A stretch of DNA of 9,784 nt. Origin: an uncultured Eubacteriales bacterium. Lineage in GTDB: Bacteria; Bacillota; Clostridia; Christensenellales; CAG-138. The notes under the pieces are model-generated. The model saw nothing but the letters and a program-made list of their open reading frames with translations, did no database searches and had not been told where the DNA came from. Below are positions 1-6,511 of this stretch, one piece after another; positions within the stretch are counted from its first letter, which is position 1; each line of letters begins with the position of its first letter. The DNA lies in NCBI GenBank assembly GCA_900542615.1, contig UQOG01000074.1, positions 1 to 9,784 of the forward strand, in the 5' to 3' direction. A program made the position numbers and the translations under genes.

Positions 1-972
1 GATCTCCATGCGCAAAAGGGGCGCGTCCTGCCGGCTGCCCACGGGCTGGAGCAGCAGGATCTGGGCGGATACGTCCTCCACCCCGTGTACCACCCGGCAG
101 GGGAGGGCGTCGGTCTCCGCCTCCGGGAGGAGGGTCAGGCAGCCGTCCCCCAGCCCCACCTGGGCGATATCCGGGGGGATGGGCCGGCCCACGTGGAGCA
201 CCGCAGCCCAGGGCGGCAGATACAGGACGCCGTCCCCCTGGGGCTGGGCTTGTACAAAGTTTTTGCAGCCGGTGAGCCGGGCTGCGCCGGGGGTGCGGGG
301 GTCTTGGAACAGCTGATGCTTTTCCCTGGGGGGCTGGGTTTTGCCCGCCTCCATCATACACATGGGGCCACAATTGCGGTAGACCTCGTCCCGGTCGTGG
401 GACACCCAAATGCAGGGCCCGCCAAAGGCTGCCAGCACCCGGGCGATCTCCTGCTCCAGCTGCCACTTCAGGAAGCTGTCCAGGGCGGCGAAGGGCTCGT
501 CCAGCAGGATGGCGGCAGGCCGGCTGGCCAGGATCCTGGCCAAGGCTACCCGCTGTTGCTGGCCCCCGGAAAGCTGGGCCGGCCGCCGGTTTTCCAAGCC
601 CTCCAGCCGCAGCAGGGCCAATAGCTCCTGTAAAGCAGGCTGGCGCAGGGCTTTTTTCTGGCGCCTGGCACCGGCCTGGATGTTCTGGGCCACGGTCATA
701 TGGGGAAATAGGGCGTATTGCTGGAACAGGTAGCCGATCCCCCGTTCCTGGGGAGGCAGGTTGATCCTGGCCGCCTTATCGAACAGGACCCGGCCATCCA
801 GCACGATGCGGCCCTGGTCGGGCTTTTCAATGCCGGCGATGCACTTGAGGGTCATGCTTTTGCCGCAGCCGGAGGGGCCCAGCAGGGCCAGGATCTCCCT
901 GGGTTCCGCAGTAAAGGCCGCCGACAGGCAGAAGCTGCCCAATCGTTTTTCGATCTGTACGGACAGGGCCAT
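1..972 (-). CDS. modC: Molybdate ABC transporter ATP-binding protein ModC (3' end cut by window edge)
   Basis: ATPase subunit that powers molybdate import through ModB at the cytoplasmic face of the membrane. The frame stays open for 324 codons from the ATG at 972 to the window edge; family members are about 350 residues, so only a short C-terminal piece is missing. Visible motifs: Walker A GPSGCGKS (32-39), Q-loop Gln84 in LFQQYALFP, ABC signature LSGGQQQR (134-141), Walker B ILLDEPF (155-161), D-loop ALD (163-165) and switch His192 in VSHDRDEV. Residues from about 240 onward look like the C-terminal TOBE-type ligand-binding region of ModC/CysA proteins. The start codon directly follows the modB stop (TAAATG), and a strong AAAGGAGG Shine-Dalgarno lies inside the last modB codons, so translation is probably coupled. 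Position after modA and modB separates ModC from the similar sulfate ATPase CysA. The family call is very secure, molybdate specificity fairly secure. Confidence 0.93.
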   Translation of the reverse strand, partial: MALSVQIEKRLGSFCLSAAFTAEPREILALLGPSGCGKSMTLKCIAGIEKPDQGRIVLDGRVLFDKAARINLPPQERGIGYLFQQYALFPHMTVAQNIQAGARRQKKALRQPALQELLALLRLEGLENRRPAQLSGGQQQRVALARILASRPAAILLDEPFAALDSFLKWQLEQEIARVLAAFGGPCIWVSHDRDEVYRNCGPMCMMEAGKTQPPREKHQLFQDPRTPGAARLTGCKNFVQAQPQGDGVLYLPPWAAVLHVGRPIPPDIAQVGLGDGCLTLLPEAETDALPCRVVHGVEDVSAQILLLQPVGSRQDAPLLRMEI

Positions 973-1647
973 TTAGCTGCCTCCTTTCGGGGAACGCTCC
1001 CGTTTTTCCAACAGGTTTACCGCCATGAGCACCACAAAGGAGATGGCCATGTTTACCAATACCCATCGCAGGGCCAGCTCGTCGTTGTTGGTGCGCCAGA
1101 GCTGATAAACGGTGGTGGAAATGGTGGCGGTGCGGCCGGGGGTGTAGCCGGCGATCATGCTGGTGGCGCCGTATTCCCCCAGGGCCCGGGCAAAGGCCAG
1201 CACCGTACCCGCCAGGATGCCCTGGTGGCAGACGGGCATACGCACCCGCCAGAAGATATAGGTATTGGACAGGCCCAACGTTTTGCCCGCATGGGCCAGG
1301 GTCTCGTCAAAGGCCTCGAAGGCGCCCCGGGCAGTGCGGTACATGAGGGGGAAAGAAACGGCCACGGTGCCGAAGATGGCGGACCACCAGGTCATCACCA
1401 GCTTGATGCCGAATTCCTCCAAAAACCAGGCGCCGATCATGCGCTTGGGGCCAAGGAGCCGCAGCAGCAGGTAGCCCACCACCGTGGGGGGCAATACCAG
1501 GGGCAGGGTGAGGATCACGTCCAGCACCCCTTTGAGGGCCCGGGGGACCCGGGCGATATAGTAGGCGGCCAGGATGCCCAAGAAAAAGGTGATCACCGTG
1601 GAAATGCCGGCGATCCGGAGGGAATTATAAAGGGGAAACCAATCCAT
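973..1647 (-). CDS. modB: Molybdate ABC transporter permease ModB
   Basis: Membrane permease of the molybdate importer, 224 residues, the usual ModB length. The frame is open further upstream (possible start at 1710), but the ATG at 1647 (MDWFPLYNSLRIAG) is preferred: it has an AAAGGAG Shine-Dalgarno at good spacing, and the upstream 21 residues are Pro/Gly-rich and unlike a permease N-terminus. Several hydrophobic segments are visible, for example around residues 10-32, 47-62 and 85-105. The cytoplasmic EAA-type coupling loop that contacts the ATPase lies at about 118-138 (HAGKTLGLSNTYIFWRVRMP), followed by ARALGEYGA (153-161), a typical ModB/CysT motif. It abuts modC with no spacer and lies 116 bases after modA, a gap holding a strong hairpin. 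The family is shared with sulfate and tungstate permeases; the ModA partner argues for molybdate, though tungstate cannot be excluded. Confidence 0.93.
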   Translation of the reverse strand: MDWFPLYNSLRIAGISTVITFFLGILAAYYIARVPRALKGVLDVILTLPLVLPPTVVGYLLLRLLGPKRMIGAWFLEEFGIKLVMTWWSAIFGTVAVSFPLMYRTARGAFEAFDETLAHAGKTLGLSNTYIFWRVRMPVCHQGILAGTVLAFARALGEYGATSMIAGYTPGRTATISTTVYQLWRTNNDELALRWVLVNMAISFVVLMAVNLLEKRERSPKGGS

Positions 1648-1714
1648 GCGGACTCCTTTGGGACGGGGCCCGGCGCAAGGGCCTGGGCGGGATATTTTGC
1701 ACAGAAGCAACAGG

Positions 1715-1736
1715 CGCCCCGGTAGGGCCCGGGGCG
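1715..1736 (-). other. Intercistronic hairpin between modA and modB
   Basis: A perfect 8-bp stem (CGCCCCGG paired with CCGGGGCG) with a six-base loop sits in the 116-base gap between the modA stop and the modB start. No run of T follows it on the minus strand, so it does not look like a full intrinsic terminator. Similar stem-loops downstream of binding-protein genes in ABC transporter operons are known to stabilise the upstream mRNA or attenuate downstream genes, giving more binding protein than permease. That role here is inference. Confidence 0.55.
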
Positions 1737-1763
1737 TAGCTGGATAACGGGCGGGGAAGGGGC

Positions 1764-2627
1764 TTAGCCCACCGGTGCGAACCCTACGGATTCAAACACC
1801 GCGGTGGCTTCCTCTCCCTTTAGATAGGCCAGGAAGGCCTTGGCCTCCTCCATGTGCTGGCTGATGTTGAGCACGGCCGCAGGATAGATCACCTGGGAGC
1901 ACATATCCTCCGTGGCCTGGTCCACGATGGTCAGCCCGGCGGAGAAGGCGTCGGTGGCATAGACGATGCCGCAATCCACAGCGCCCTCGCTCACCTGGGT
2001 GGTGACCTCCTTCACGTTGGAGCCGTAGGTGATCTTGCTGCCGCTCTCCAGGCCCTCCAACAGGCCCAGGTTGGTGAGGATCTCGATGGAATACTGGCCC
2101 ACGGGCACGTCGTCGTTGCCCAGGGCGATGCTTTCACAGTTGGCGATGTCCGCAAAGCTGTTGATGTTGGCCGGGTTGCCTTCCGGCACCACCAGGGCCA
2201 CCTTGTTTTCCAGCAGGTTCACCCGGGTGCCCTGCTCCACAAAATCCAGGCCCTCGGTGTTCACTTCCGGGTCGGCGGCAGCGTCCAGCTGGTTCATCTG
2301 CTTCTGGGCGGCGGAGATGAACAGGTCGCAACCCGCCCCCTCCTGGATCTGGGTCTTTAGGGTGCCGGAGGAATCAAAGCTGAAGATCAGGGTCACATTG
2401 GGGGCCACGGCCTGATACAGTTCCCCAATCTGGGTCAACGTCTCCTGCAGGGAGGCCGCCGCAAAAACGATCAGCTCCACCTGTTCCGCCGTTTCCTCCG
2501 CCGGGGCCGCCTCTACGGGGGTTTCCTCCCCTGCGGGCTCGGCCGCTTCCGCCGCCGGGGCGGCGCAGCCCGCCGCCGCCAGGCATAGGGCCATTCCAAC
2601 AGCCAATAGGGCTATGTATTTTTTCAT
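1764..2627 (-). CDS. modA: Molybdate-binding lipoprotein ModA
   Basis: Extracytoplasmic solute-binding protein that captures molybdate (possibly also tungstate) and delivers it to ModBC. The 287-residue product starts with a lipoprotein signal (MKKYIALLAVGMALCLAAAGC) whose lipobox cysteine is Cys21. An Ala/Glu/Pro-rich tether (22-50) follows, as expected for a membrane-anchored binding protein in a Gram-positive. The mature domain opens with ELIVFAAASLQETL (51-64) and contains FSFDSSGTL (82-90), GAGCDLFISA (97-106) and VPVGQYSIEIL (174-184), all characteristic of ModA; the Ser in the AASL and DSSG segments are the usual oxyanion ligands. A GAGGAG Shine-Dalgarno lies about 12 bases before the ATG. 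The gene starts 33 bases after the MoeA-like gene and precedes modB, so it belongs to one operon. The family is secure; ion preference cannot be settled from sequence. Confidence 0.95.
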   Translation of the reverse strand: MKKYIALLAVGMALCLAAAGCAAPAAEAAEPAGEETPVEAAPAEETAEQVELIVFAAASLQETLTQIGELYQAVAPNVTLIFSFDSSGTLKTQIQEGAGCDLFISAAQKQMNQLDAAADPEVNTEGLDFVEQGTRVNLLENKVALVVPEGNPANINSFADIANCESIALGNDDVPVGQYSIEILTNLGLLEGLESGSKITYGSNVKEVTTQVSEGAVDCGIVYATDAFSAGLTIVDQATEDMCSQVIYPAAVLNISQHMEEAKAFLAYLKGEEATAVFESVGFAPVG

Positions 2628-2660
2628 GGATGCTTAACTCCTCATTCCTTGTTGTGTCCG

Positions 2661-3680
2661 CTATTTCCCAAAGGGGCAAATGGGGTATTTGCAGGGCTTG
2701 CAGCCCAGGCACAGGCCCCCGTTGCCCATGCGGGCAATGTCCGCCCGGGCGATGGGCACATCCGCCAGGATCCGGGGCAACAGCAGGTCGAACACCGTGG
2801 CGCCCGCGTACATGACGCAGCCCGGCAGGCCCAGGATGGGCGTCCCGTCGGCAAAGTACCCCAGCAGGAACATGGCCCCGGGCAGCACCGGCGCCCCGTA
2901 GGAAACAATGTCCGGCCCCGCCGCCCGGATGGCGCCGGGGGTGTTGTCGTCCGGGTCCACGCTCATGCCGCCGGTGCACAGGATCATATCCACCCCCAGG
3001 TCCCGGGCATGGCGGATGGCGGCTACGATGTCCTCCCGCACGTCCCCGGTATGGGCGGTGTAGGTTACCTCCACCCCATAGGCGGCCAGCTTGTCCACCA
3101 CCACCGGGGTAAAGGTATCCTGGATGCGCCCCTTCTGCACCTCGCTGCCCGTGGCCAATATAGCCGCGCGCTTGCGCACAAAGGGCAGCAGCCTGAGCAG
3201 GGGCTCCGCCCCCGCCGCCGCCTCCGCCTGCTCTAGCAGGCTTTCCGGCACCACCAGGGGGATGACCCGCATCCCCGCCAGCCTGTCCCCAGGCCGGACG
3301 GCGGTGTTGCCATGCCGGGTGGCGATGATGATATCCCCGATGCTGTTCACGGCGCACAGTCGCTCCTCATCCACCTGGAACAGGCCGGCGAATTGGGCGG
3401 TAAGCTCGATCTTGCCCTCCTTCACCTGGCCCCGGTCCATGCCCGGCCCCTTGGAAATGGCGCATAGCCGCTCCGCGGCGTCGTTTTCATGGAGCATACC
3501 CGGCTGCATCTCCCATACGTATAGGTGCTCCTTGCCCATGGACAGCAGCATGGGAATGTCTTCCTCCCGTACCACATGCCCCTTGCGGAACTGGGCGTCC
3601 TTGTATTGGTCCTTGACGATACGGGTAAGATCGTGGCACAATACATGTCCCACGGCGTCTACGGTCTTGATCTGTTTCAT
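2661..3680 (-). CDS. MoeA-like molybdopterin-binding protein with C-terminal cysteine cluster
   Basis: First gene of the mod operon, encoding 339 residues from the ATG at 3678-3680. That start (MKQIKTVDAVGH) is preferred over an upstream in-frame ATG at 3815 because an AGAGGG Shine-Dalgarno lies 10 bases ahead and the upstream peptide would overlap the likely promoter. The C-terminal half (about 171-310) is a MoeA/MogA-type molybdopterin-binding domain with TGSEV (177-181), CTGGMSVDPDD (235-245), LPGAM (266-270) and GLPG (284-287). The N-terminal half is shorter than in true MoeA, which is about 400 residues and inserts molybdate into adenylylated molybdopterin. The protein ends in a CX2CX2CX4C cluster (Cys324, 327, 330, 335) suited to binding Fe-S or zinc. 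Similar MoeA-like proteins occur beside mod and molybdoenzyme genes in Clostridia. A role in cofactor insertion, storage or sensing is inferred, so no gene symbol is given. Confidence 0.85.
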   Translation of the reverse strand: MKQIKTVDAVGHVLCHDLTRIVKDQYKDAQFRKGHVVREEDIPMLLSMGKEHLYVWEMQPGMLHENDAAERLCAISKGPGMDRGQVKEGKIELTAQFAGLFQVDEERLCAVNSIGDIIIATRHGNTAVRPGDRLAGMRVIPLVVPESLLEQAEAAAGAEPLLRLLPFVRKRAAILATGSEVQKGRIQDTFTPVVVDKLAAYGVEVTYTAHTGDVREDIVAAIRHARDLGVDMILCTGGMSVDPDDNTPGAIRAAGPDIVSYGAPVLPGAMFLLGYFADGTPILGLPGCVMYAGATVFDLLLPRILADVPIARADIARMGNGGLCLGCKPCKYPICPFGK

Positions 3681-3714
3681 GGTTCGAAATCCCTCTGCAA
3701 ATTGGATTGGGTAT

Positions 3715-3743
3715 ATGATATCATTATTCTCCGGCGAATACAA
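3715..3743 (-). promoter_or_regulatory. Likely mod operon promoter with palindrome over the -10 box
   Basis: Read on the minus strand, a -35-like TTGTAT (3738-3743, weak) is separated by 17 bases from a -10 box TATCAT (3715-3720, five of six consensus bases). Transcription would start near 3708, about 28 bases before the ATG at 3680. The -10 box lies inside the perfect palindrome ATGATATCAT (3715-3724), where a dimeric repressor could act, such as a molybdate-responsive regulator. No regulator gene is present in the window, and the palindrome may be chance in AT-rich DNA. Confidence 0.45.
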
Positions 3744-3746
3744 CGA

Positions 3747-3760
3747 CCTCTCGGAACGTA
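3747..3760. repeat. CCTCTCGGA repeat, copy 2 (near mod promoter)
   Basis: CCTCTCGGAACGTA on the plus strand matches the copy at 3874-3888 except that AC replaces CGC before the final GTA. It lies immediately upstream of the predicted -35 box of the mod promoter. The function is unknown: it could be a paired protein-binding site, a structural RNA element, or coincidence. Confidence 0.4.
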
Positions 3761-3833
3761 TCGCTTTTTTCAATAAAACGTCTGTTATGCCCTTATCGCC
3801 CGCCCCGGGGGGCAACCTGCCGGCTTTTTGAAG

Positions 3834-3866
3834 GGGCGACCTATCCGTTTTCCCGGTGGGACGCCC
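3834..3866 (-). other. Imperfect stem-loop in mod upstream region
   Basis: GGGCG (3834-3838) pairs with CGCCC (3862-3866). Inside, CC pairs with GG and CCG with CGG around a six-base loop (TTTTCC on plus, GGAAAA on minus), with an A-A mismatch and a small asymmetric internal loop. The mix of stems and internal loops is more RNA-like than a simple operator, but it has no T-run and matches no riboswitch class I can name with confidence. Confidence 0.35.
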
Positions 3867-3873
3867 TCTCGTG

Positions 3874-3888
3874 CCTCTCGGACGCGTA
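3874..3888. repeat. CCTCTCGGA repeat, copy 1
   Basis: CCTCTCGGACGCGTA on the plus strand is the partner of the copy at 3747-3760, about 125 bases away. A partial third copy, CCTCTCG, lies just to its left (3865-3871). The repeats lie only in this spacer as far as I could see by eye. They are candidate regulator half-sites or structural elements. Confidence 0.4.
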
Positions 3889-3945
3889 GAACGGCAACGA
3901 CTGATTTATCGATTCTATCTATAGGTTTTTCCATACTGGGGCCAC

Positions 3946-3985
3946 GGAAAAGCCCCCCGCTCCCCTGGAACAGGGGCGAGGGGCC
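3946..3985 (-). terminator. Intrinsic terminator after the dipeptidase gene
   Basis: On the minus strand, beginning about 18 bases after the pepV-like stop, a GC-rich stem (arms 3971-3984 and 3952-3967, with the perfect core CCCCTG/CAGGGG, a small bulge and one mismatch) closes over a three-base loop. It is followed by TTTT. Orientation fits termination of the yitT-pepV transcript before the mod promoter. Confidence 0.7.
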
Positions 3986-4002
3986 AGAGCGCGGCCCGGT
4001 TT

Positions 4003-5361
4003 TTAGGGCTGGCAGGCCAGGGCCAGGATGGCGTCCGCCATCATGCAGGCGTCGTCCAGCAGGTTATCCAGGGGGATGAACTCGTTGGCCTGGTGGATCC
4101 GGTTATCCAGGCCCGGCCGCTCGCAGCCGAAGGCCACCGCATTGGGAATACACCGGGCATAGGTGCCGCCGCCGATGGCCAGGGGCTTGGGGTCCTTTTG
4201 GCCGGTGCGGTCCCCGTAGACCCGCAAAAGGGCCTGGACCAGCTCGCTGTCCGCGGGCACGAAGTGGCCGGGCTGGATGTGGGTGCCCGTGAGGGCCAGG
4301 CCGGCGGGGGCCAGGGCCTTGGCGATCTTCTGGGCGATGTCCTGGGGATCCAGGCCCAGGGGCAGCCTGAGGTCCAGGCACAGGTCCCGTATGCCGTCAT
4401 GCTCCCAATCCAGCATGGCCACGTTGCAGGTGGTCCGGCCGGAGGCGTCGGTAACGTCGATACCCAGGCTTTCCCCGTGGATATCCCGGGCAAAGGCCTG
4501 ATGCAGCAGCTTGGCCACTTCCGCGTCCCCCTGGGGCAGGGGCAGCCGGGCCAGCAGCTCCAGCATAGCCTGCAGGGCGTTGTCCCCCTGCTCGGGATGG
4601 GCGGCGTGGGCGCTGCGGCCCTTGATGCCCAGCCGGCAGCCTGCCGGGGAGGGCTCGCAGGTAACGGGCAGATGATGGAGCTTGGGGGCCACCTCCTCCG
4701 GGGAGAGGGGCAGCTCCGCCTGGGCCAGATCCGGCACCACGTTGGCCTTGATGCCCGCCTTGACCCGGAGCTGGGAGGCGAACTTGCCGGCGAAATGCAC
4801 CTGTAGGATCCCCTTTTCGCTGTTCACCAGGGGATAGTCCGCATCCGGGGAAAAGGCCAGATCCGGCAGCTTTTCCACCTTGGCGTAATGGTCCATGCAG
4901 CCCCAGCCGCTCTCCTCGTCGCAGCCCAGCAGCACCCGGACCCGCCGGCGGAATTTGGCGCCGCTGTGCTTCACCGCGGCCAGGGCAAACAGGGCGGCTA
5001 CCGCCGGGCCCTTATCATCCATCACGCCCCGGCCATAGATGCAGCCGTCCTCGATAAAGCCTTCATAGGGCGGGAAGCGCCAGCCGTTGCCGGGGGCCAC
5101 CACGTCCAGATGGGCCAGCACGCCCAGCTCCTCCTCCCCTTCGCCGGCCTCGGCATAGCCGACATAGCCATCCAGATCCTTGGCGGTCAGGCCCAGCTGT
5201 TCCGCCAGCTCCAGGGCGGCGGTCAGGCAATCCTGAATGGCCGGGCCAAAGGGCGCCCCGGGGGCAGGGTCCGCCTTGGTGCTGGGGAAGCGCACCAGGG
5301 TCTGTAGGGAGGCGATCAGCTCCTCCCGGTGTTCTTGCAGCCATTGATCGGTCTGTTTCAT
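4003..5361 (-). CDS. pepV: M20 family dipeptidase, PepV-like
   Basis: Cytoplasmic metallopeptidase of family M20A (PepV/Sapep type) that cleaves dipeptides using two zinc ions; 452 residues, close to PepV. Metal and catalytic residues are in place: His84 in AHLDVV (83-88), the Asp pair in GRGVMDDKG (110-118), catalytic Glu149-Glu150 in CDEESGWG, Asp173 in SPDADYP, and a C-terminal His424 in HQANEFI. IKGRSAHAAHPEQGDNA marks the lid/dimer-like domain seen in M20 enzymes. The ATG at 5361 is chosen because AAAGGAG lies 8 bases ahead; an in-frame ATG two codons earlier (5367) leaves only 2 bases. No signal peptide is visible. It follows the yitT-like gene by 61 bases with no terminator between, so cotranscription is likely. 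Exact substrate range is unknown; the label 'succinyl-diaminopimelate desuccinylase', often given to such proteins, is less likely. Confidence 0.92.
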   Translation of the reverse strand: MKQTDQWLQEHREELIASLQTLVRFPSTKADPAPGAPFGPAIQDCLTAALELAEQLGLTAKDLDGYVGYAEAGEGEEELGVLAHLDVVAPGNGWRFPPYEGFIEDGCIYGRGVMDDKGPAVAALFALAAVKHSGAKFRRRVRVLLGCDEESGWGCMDHYAKVEKLPDLAFSPDADYPLVNSEKGILQVHFAGKFASQLRVKAGIKANVVPDLAQAELPLSPEEVAPKLHHLPVTCEPSPAGCRLGIKGRSAHAAHPEQGDNALQAMLELLARLPLPQGDAEVAKLLHQAFARDIHGESLGIDVTDASGRTTCNVAMLDWEHDGIRDLCLDLRLPLGLDPQDIAQKIAKALAPAGLALTGTHIQPGHFVPADSELVQALLRVYGDRTGQKDPKPLAIGGGTYARCIPNAVAFGCERPGLDNRIHQANEFIPLDNLLDDACMMADAILALACQP

Positions 5362-5422
5362 GGGCATCGCTCCTTTATATATGGTAATGAAAAGGGGGAT
5401 TCTCTTTCAGCGGCCAGGGGGA

Positions 5423-6322
5423 TCAATTGAAGGAACCAAAGCCCCGGCCCACCACCTCCTGGGTCTCGATGATGGAGAACATGGCGTGGGGGTCGTGCTC
5501 CTTGACCATGCGCTTGACCCTGGCCAATTCGGTGGAGCGCACGATACAATATACCAGCTTCCTGGGGGCGCCGGTATAAGCGCCCTCCGCGTGGATGTAG
5601 GTAATGCCCCGGTGGAGCTGGTTGAGCACCAGGGGGGCGATCTCATCCCATTTCTCGGAAATGATGAACAGGGTCATCACCCGGTTCATGCCCTTGAGGG
5701 CGGCGTTGAAGGCCACGTTGCAGATGAACATGCAGATCATGGACACCAGGGCGGTTTCCAGGCCCTTGACAAAGGCCAGCACGCTCATGATGACCAGGTT
5801 GAAGAAGATGTTCACCGTGCCCATGGGGATGGAATAATTCCGGCTGATAATGGCGGCGATGATGTCCGTACCGCCCATGGTGGCGTCCCGGCGCACCACC
5901 AGGGAGCCGGAGATGCCCACGATGGAGGCCCCCGCCGCAGCGGAGACCAGGGGGTCCGTAACGCCGAAATTCAGGCCGCTGGTCAGGCCCATGGCCAGGG
6001 AGAGCAACAGGGTGGCCACCAGGCTGAACAGGACGCTTTTTAGCCGTAGGAACTTGCAGCCCACCAGCAGGATGGGGATATTCAGCAGGATGATAAAGGG
6101 CCAGGTCGGCAGCCCGGTGATGTAGTTGACCAGCATGGAAATGCCGGTTACGCCGCCGCTCAAAAAGCTGTGGGGCACATAAAACCCCGAGATGGCCACC
6201 GCCTGGATGACGCTCACCAGCGCGATGGTCAAAAAGGTAAGGCCGTCCTCCTTCAGGTCCAGTTTCGCCTTTGGGGGCTCGGTTTGAATCGTCTGTTTCA
6301 TTCTTTTTGCGGGGCCATGCAT
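5423..6322 (-). CDS. YitT family membrane protein with C-terminal DUF2179 domain
   Basis: Integral membrane protein of 299 residues. A short charged N-terminus is followed by several hydrophobic helices: about 28-50, 55-70, 73-92, 97-113, 127-145 and 168-210. The family signatures SGGVTGISMLVNY (55-67) and ATMGGTDIIAAIIS (147-160) are clear. The soluble C-terminus (about 212-296, GMNRVMTLFIISEKWDEIA to IIETQEVVGRGF) is a DUF2179 domain, a fold that may bind a small ligand. The biochemical role of this family is not settled. Start choice is uncertain: the ATG at 6322 has only a distant GGGAG, while ATG at 6301 (MKQTIQTEP) has no Shine-Dalgarno but begins with the same ten bases as two other genes here. 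It heads a likely two-gene unit with the dipeptidase and is divergent from uppP. Confidence 0.88.
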   Translation of the reverse strand: MHGPAKRMKQTIQTEPPKAKLDLKEDGLTFLTIALVSVIQAVAISGFYVPHSFLSGGVTGISMLVNYITGLPTWPFIILLNIPILLVGCKFLRLKSVLFSLVATLLLSLAMGLTSGLNFGVTDPLVSAAAGASIVGISGSLVVRRDATMGGTDIIAAIISRNYSIPMGTVNIFFNLVIMSVLAFVKGLETALVSMICMFICNVAFNAALKGMNRVMTLFIISEKWDEIAPLVLNQLHRGITYIHAEGAYTGAPRKLVYCIVRSTELARVKRMVKEHDPHAMFSIIETQEVVGRGFGSFN

Positions 6323-6361
6323 GGTTGCCCCAAAACTCCCATAGTATTCCAGCGTAGCTCA

Positions 6362-6367
6362 ATTATA
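6362..6367 (-). promoter_or_regulatory. Candidate -10 box for the yitT-pepV unit
   Basis: A consensus TATAAT on the minus strand lies about 40 bases upstream of the yitT-like start in an AT-rich spacer. No good -35 is found at 16-18 bases; the hexamer at 17 bases is TATACT, which could itself be a second, upstream -10. The position between divergent genes fits a promoter, but its strength is doubtful. Confidence 0.4.
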
Positions 6368-6476
6368 AAGCAAGCCGTCTGGAAAGTATACAGCAAGGTT
6401 TGCATTTTGGGAAACTGTTTTGGCTGAATTTACAAAAATTTCATCGTGTTCTTCCAGCCGGTCATCCCGTGGCCGG

Positions 6477-6505
6477 TTGAAAGGAAGGGAAGGGACGGGT
6501 ATAAT
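6477..6505 (+). promoter_or_regulatory. Strong sigma-A-type promoter for uppP
   Basis: TTGAAA (6477-6482) and a perfect TATAAT (6500-6505) are separated by exactly 17 bases. Only six bases lie between the -10 box and the uppP ATG at 6512, so the predicted transcription start falls on or next to the start codon. This implies a leaderless mRNA. Confidence 0.75.
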
Positions 6506-6511
6506 ACTGGC

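Larger units (their letters stand above)
3681..4002. other. Non-coding spacer upstream of the mod operon
   Basis: This 322-base stretch holds no credible gene and is more AT-rich than its neighbours near the mod start. From right to left it contains the terminator of the dipeptidase gene (about 3947-3984), an AT-rich segment with a TAGAAT box on the minus strand (3912-3917) but no clear -35, an imperfect hairpin (3834-3866), two copies of a CCTCTCGGA-containing repeat (3874-3888 and 3747-3760), and a probable promoter with a palindrome just before the MoeA-like gene. If transcription began at the TAGAAT box, the mod mRNA would carry a structured leader of roughly 220 bases. That is unproven. 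Confidence 0.5.

Noticed and set aside
718..1725. Long plus-strand open frame (335 codons) opposite modB and the modC start
   Set aside because: Its product is rich in Gly, Gln, His and Ala with no family resemblance. It is the shadow of GC-rich codons in modB and modC, which have clear motifs on the other strand.
2374..3357. Minus-strand open frame (327 codons) overlapping modA and the MoeA-like gene
   Set aside because: It is a frame-shifted shadow of both genes, dominated by Gly, Arg, Ala and His, and spans the real stop and start signals of the operon.
3681..3815. Upstream ATG at 3815 extending the MoeA-like protein by 45 residues
   Set aside because: The extension runs through AT-rich DNA with promoter-like boxes. 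The internal ATG at 3680 has a suitably spaced AGAGGG site and a family-like N-terminus.
3811..3830. Plus-strand hairpin GGCA/TGCC followed by TTTTT as a terminator
   Set aside because: The stem is only four base pairs and no plus-strand gene lies upstream for it to terminate.
3681..3950. A molybdenum cofactor (Moco) riboswitch upstream of the mod operon
   Set aside because: The location would fit, but I could not match the conserved segments of that motif as I remember them, and a simple promoter lies close to the start codon. It is left as a check rather than a call.
6446..6511. Upstream GTG start extending UppP by 22 residues
   Set aside because: The extension is unlike UppP N-termini, would start upstream of the consensus promoter, and has no good ribosome binding site.
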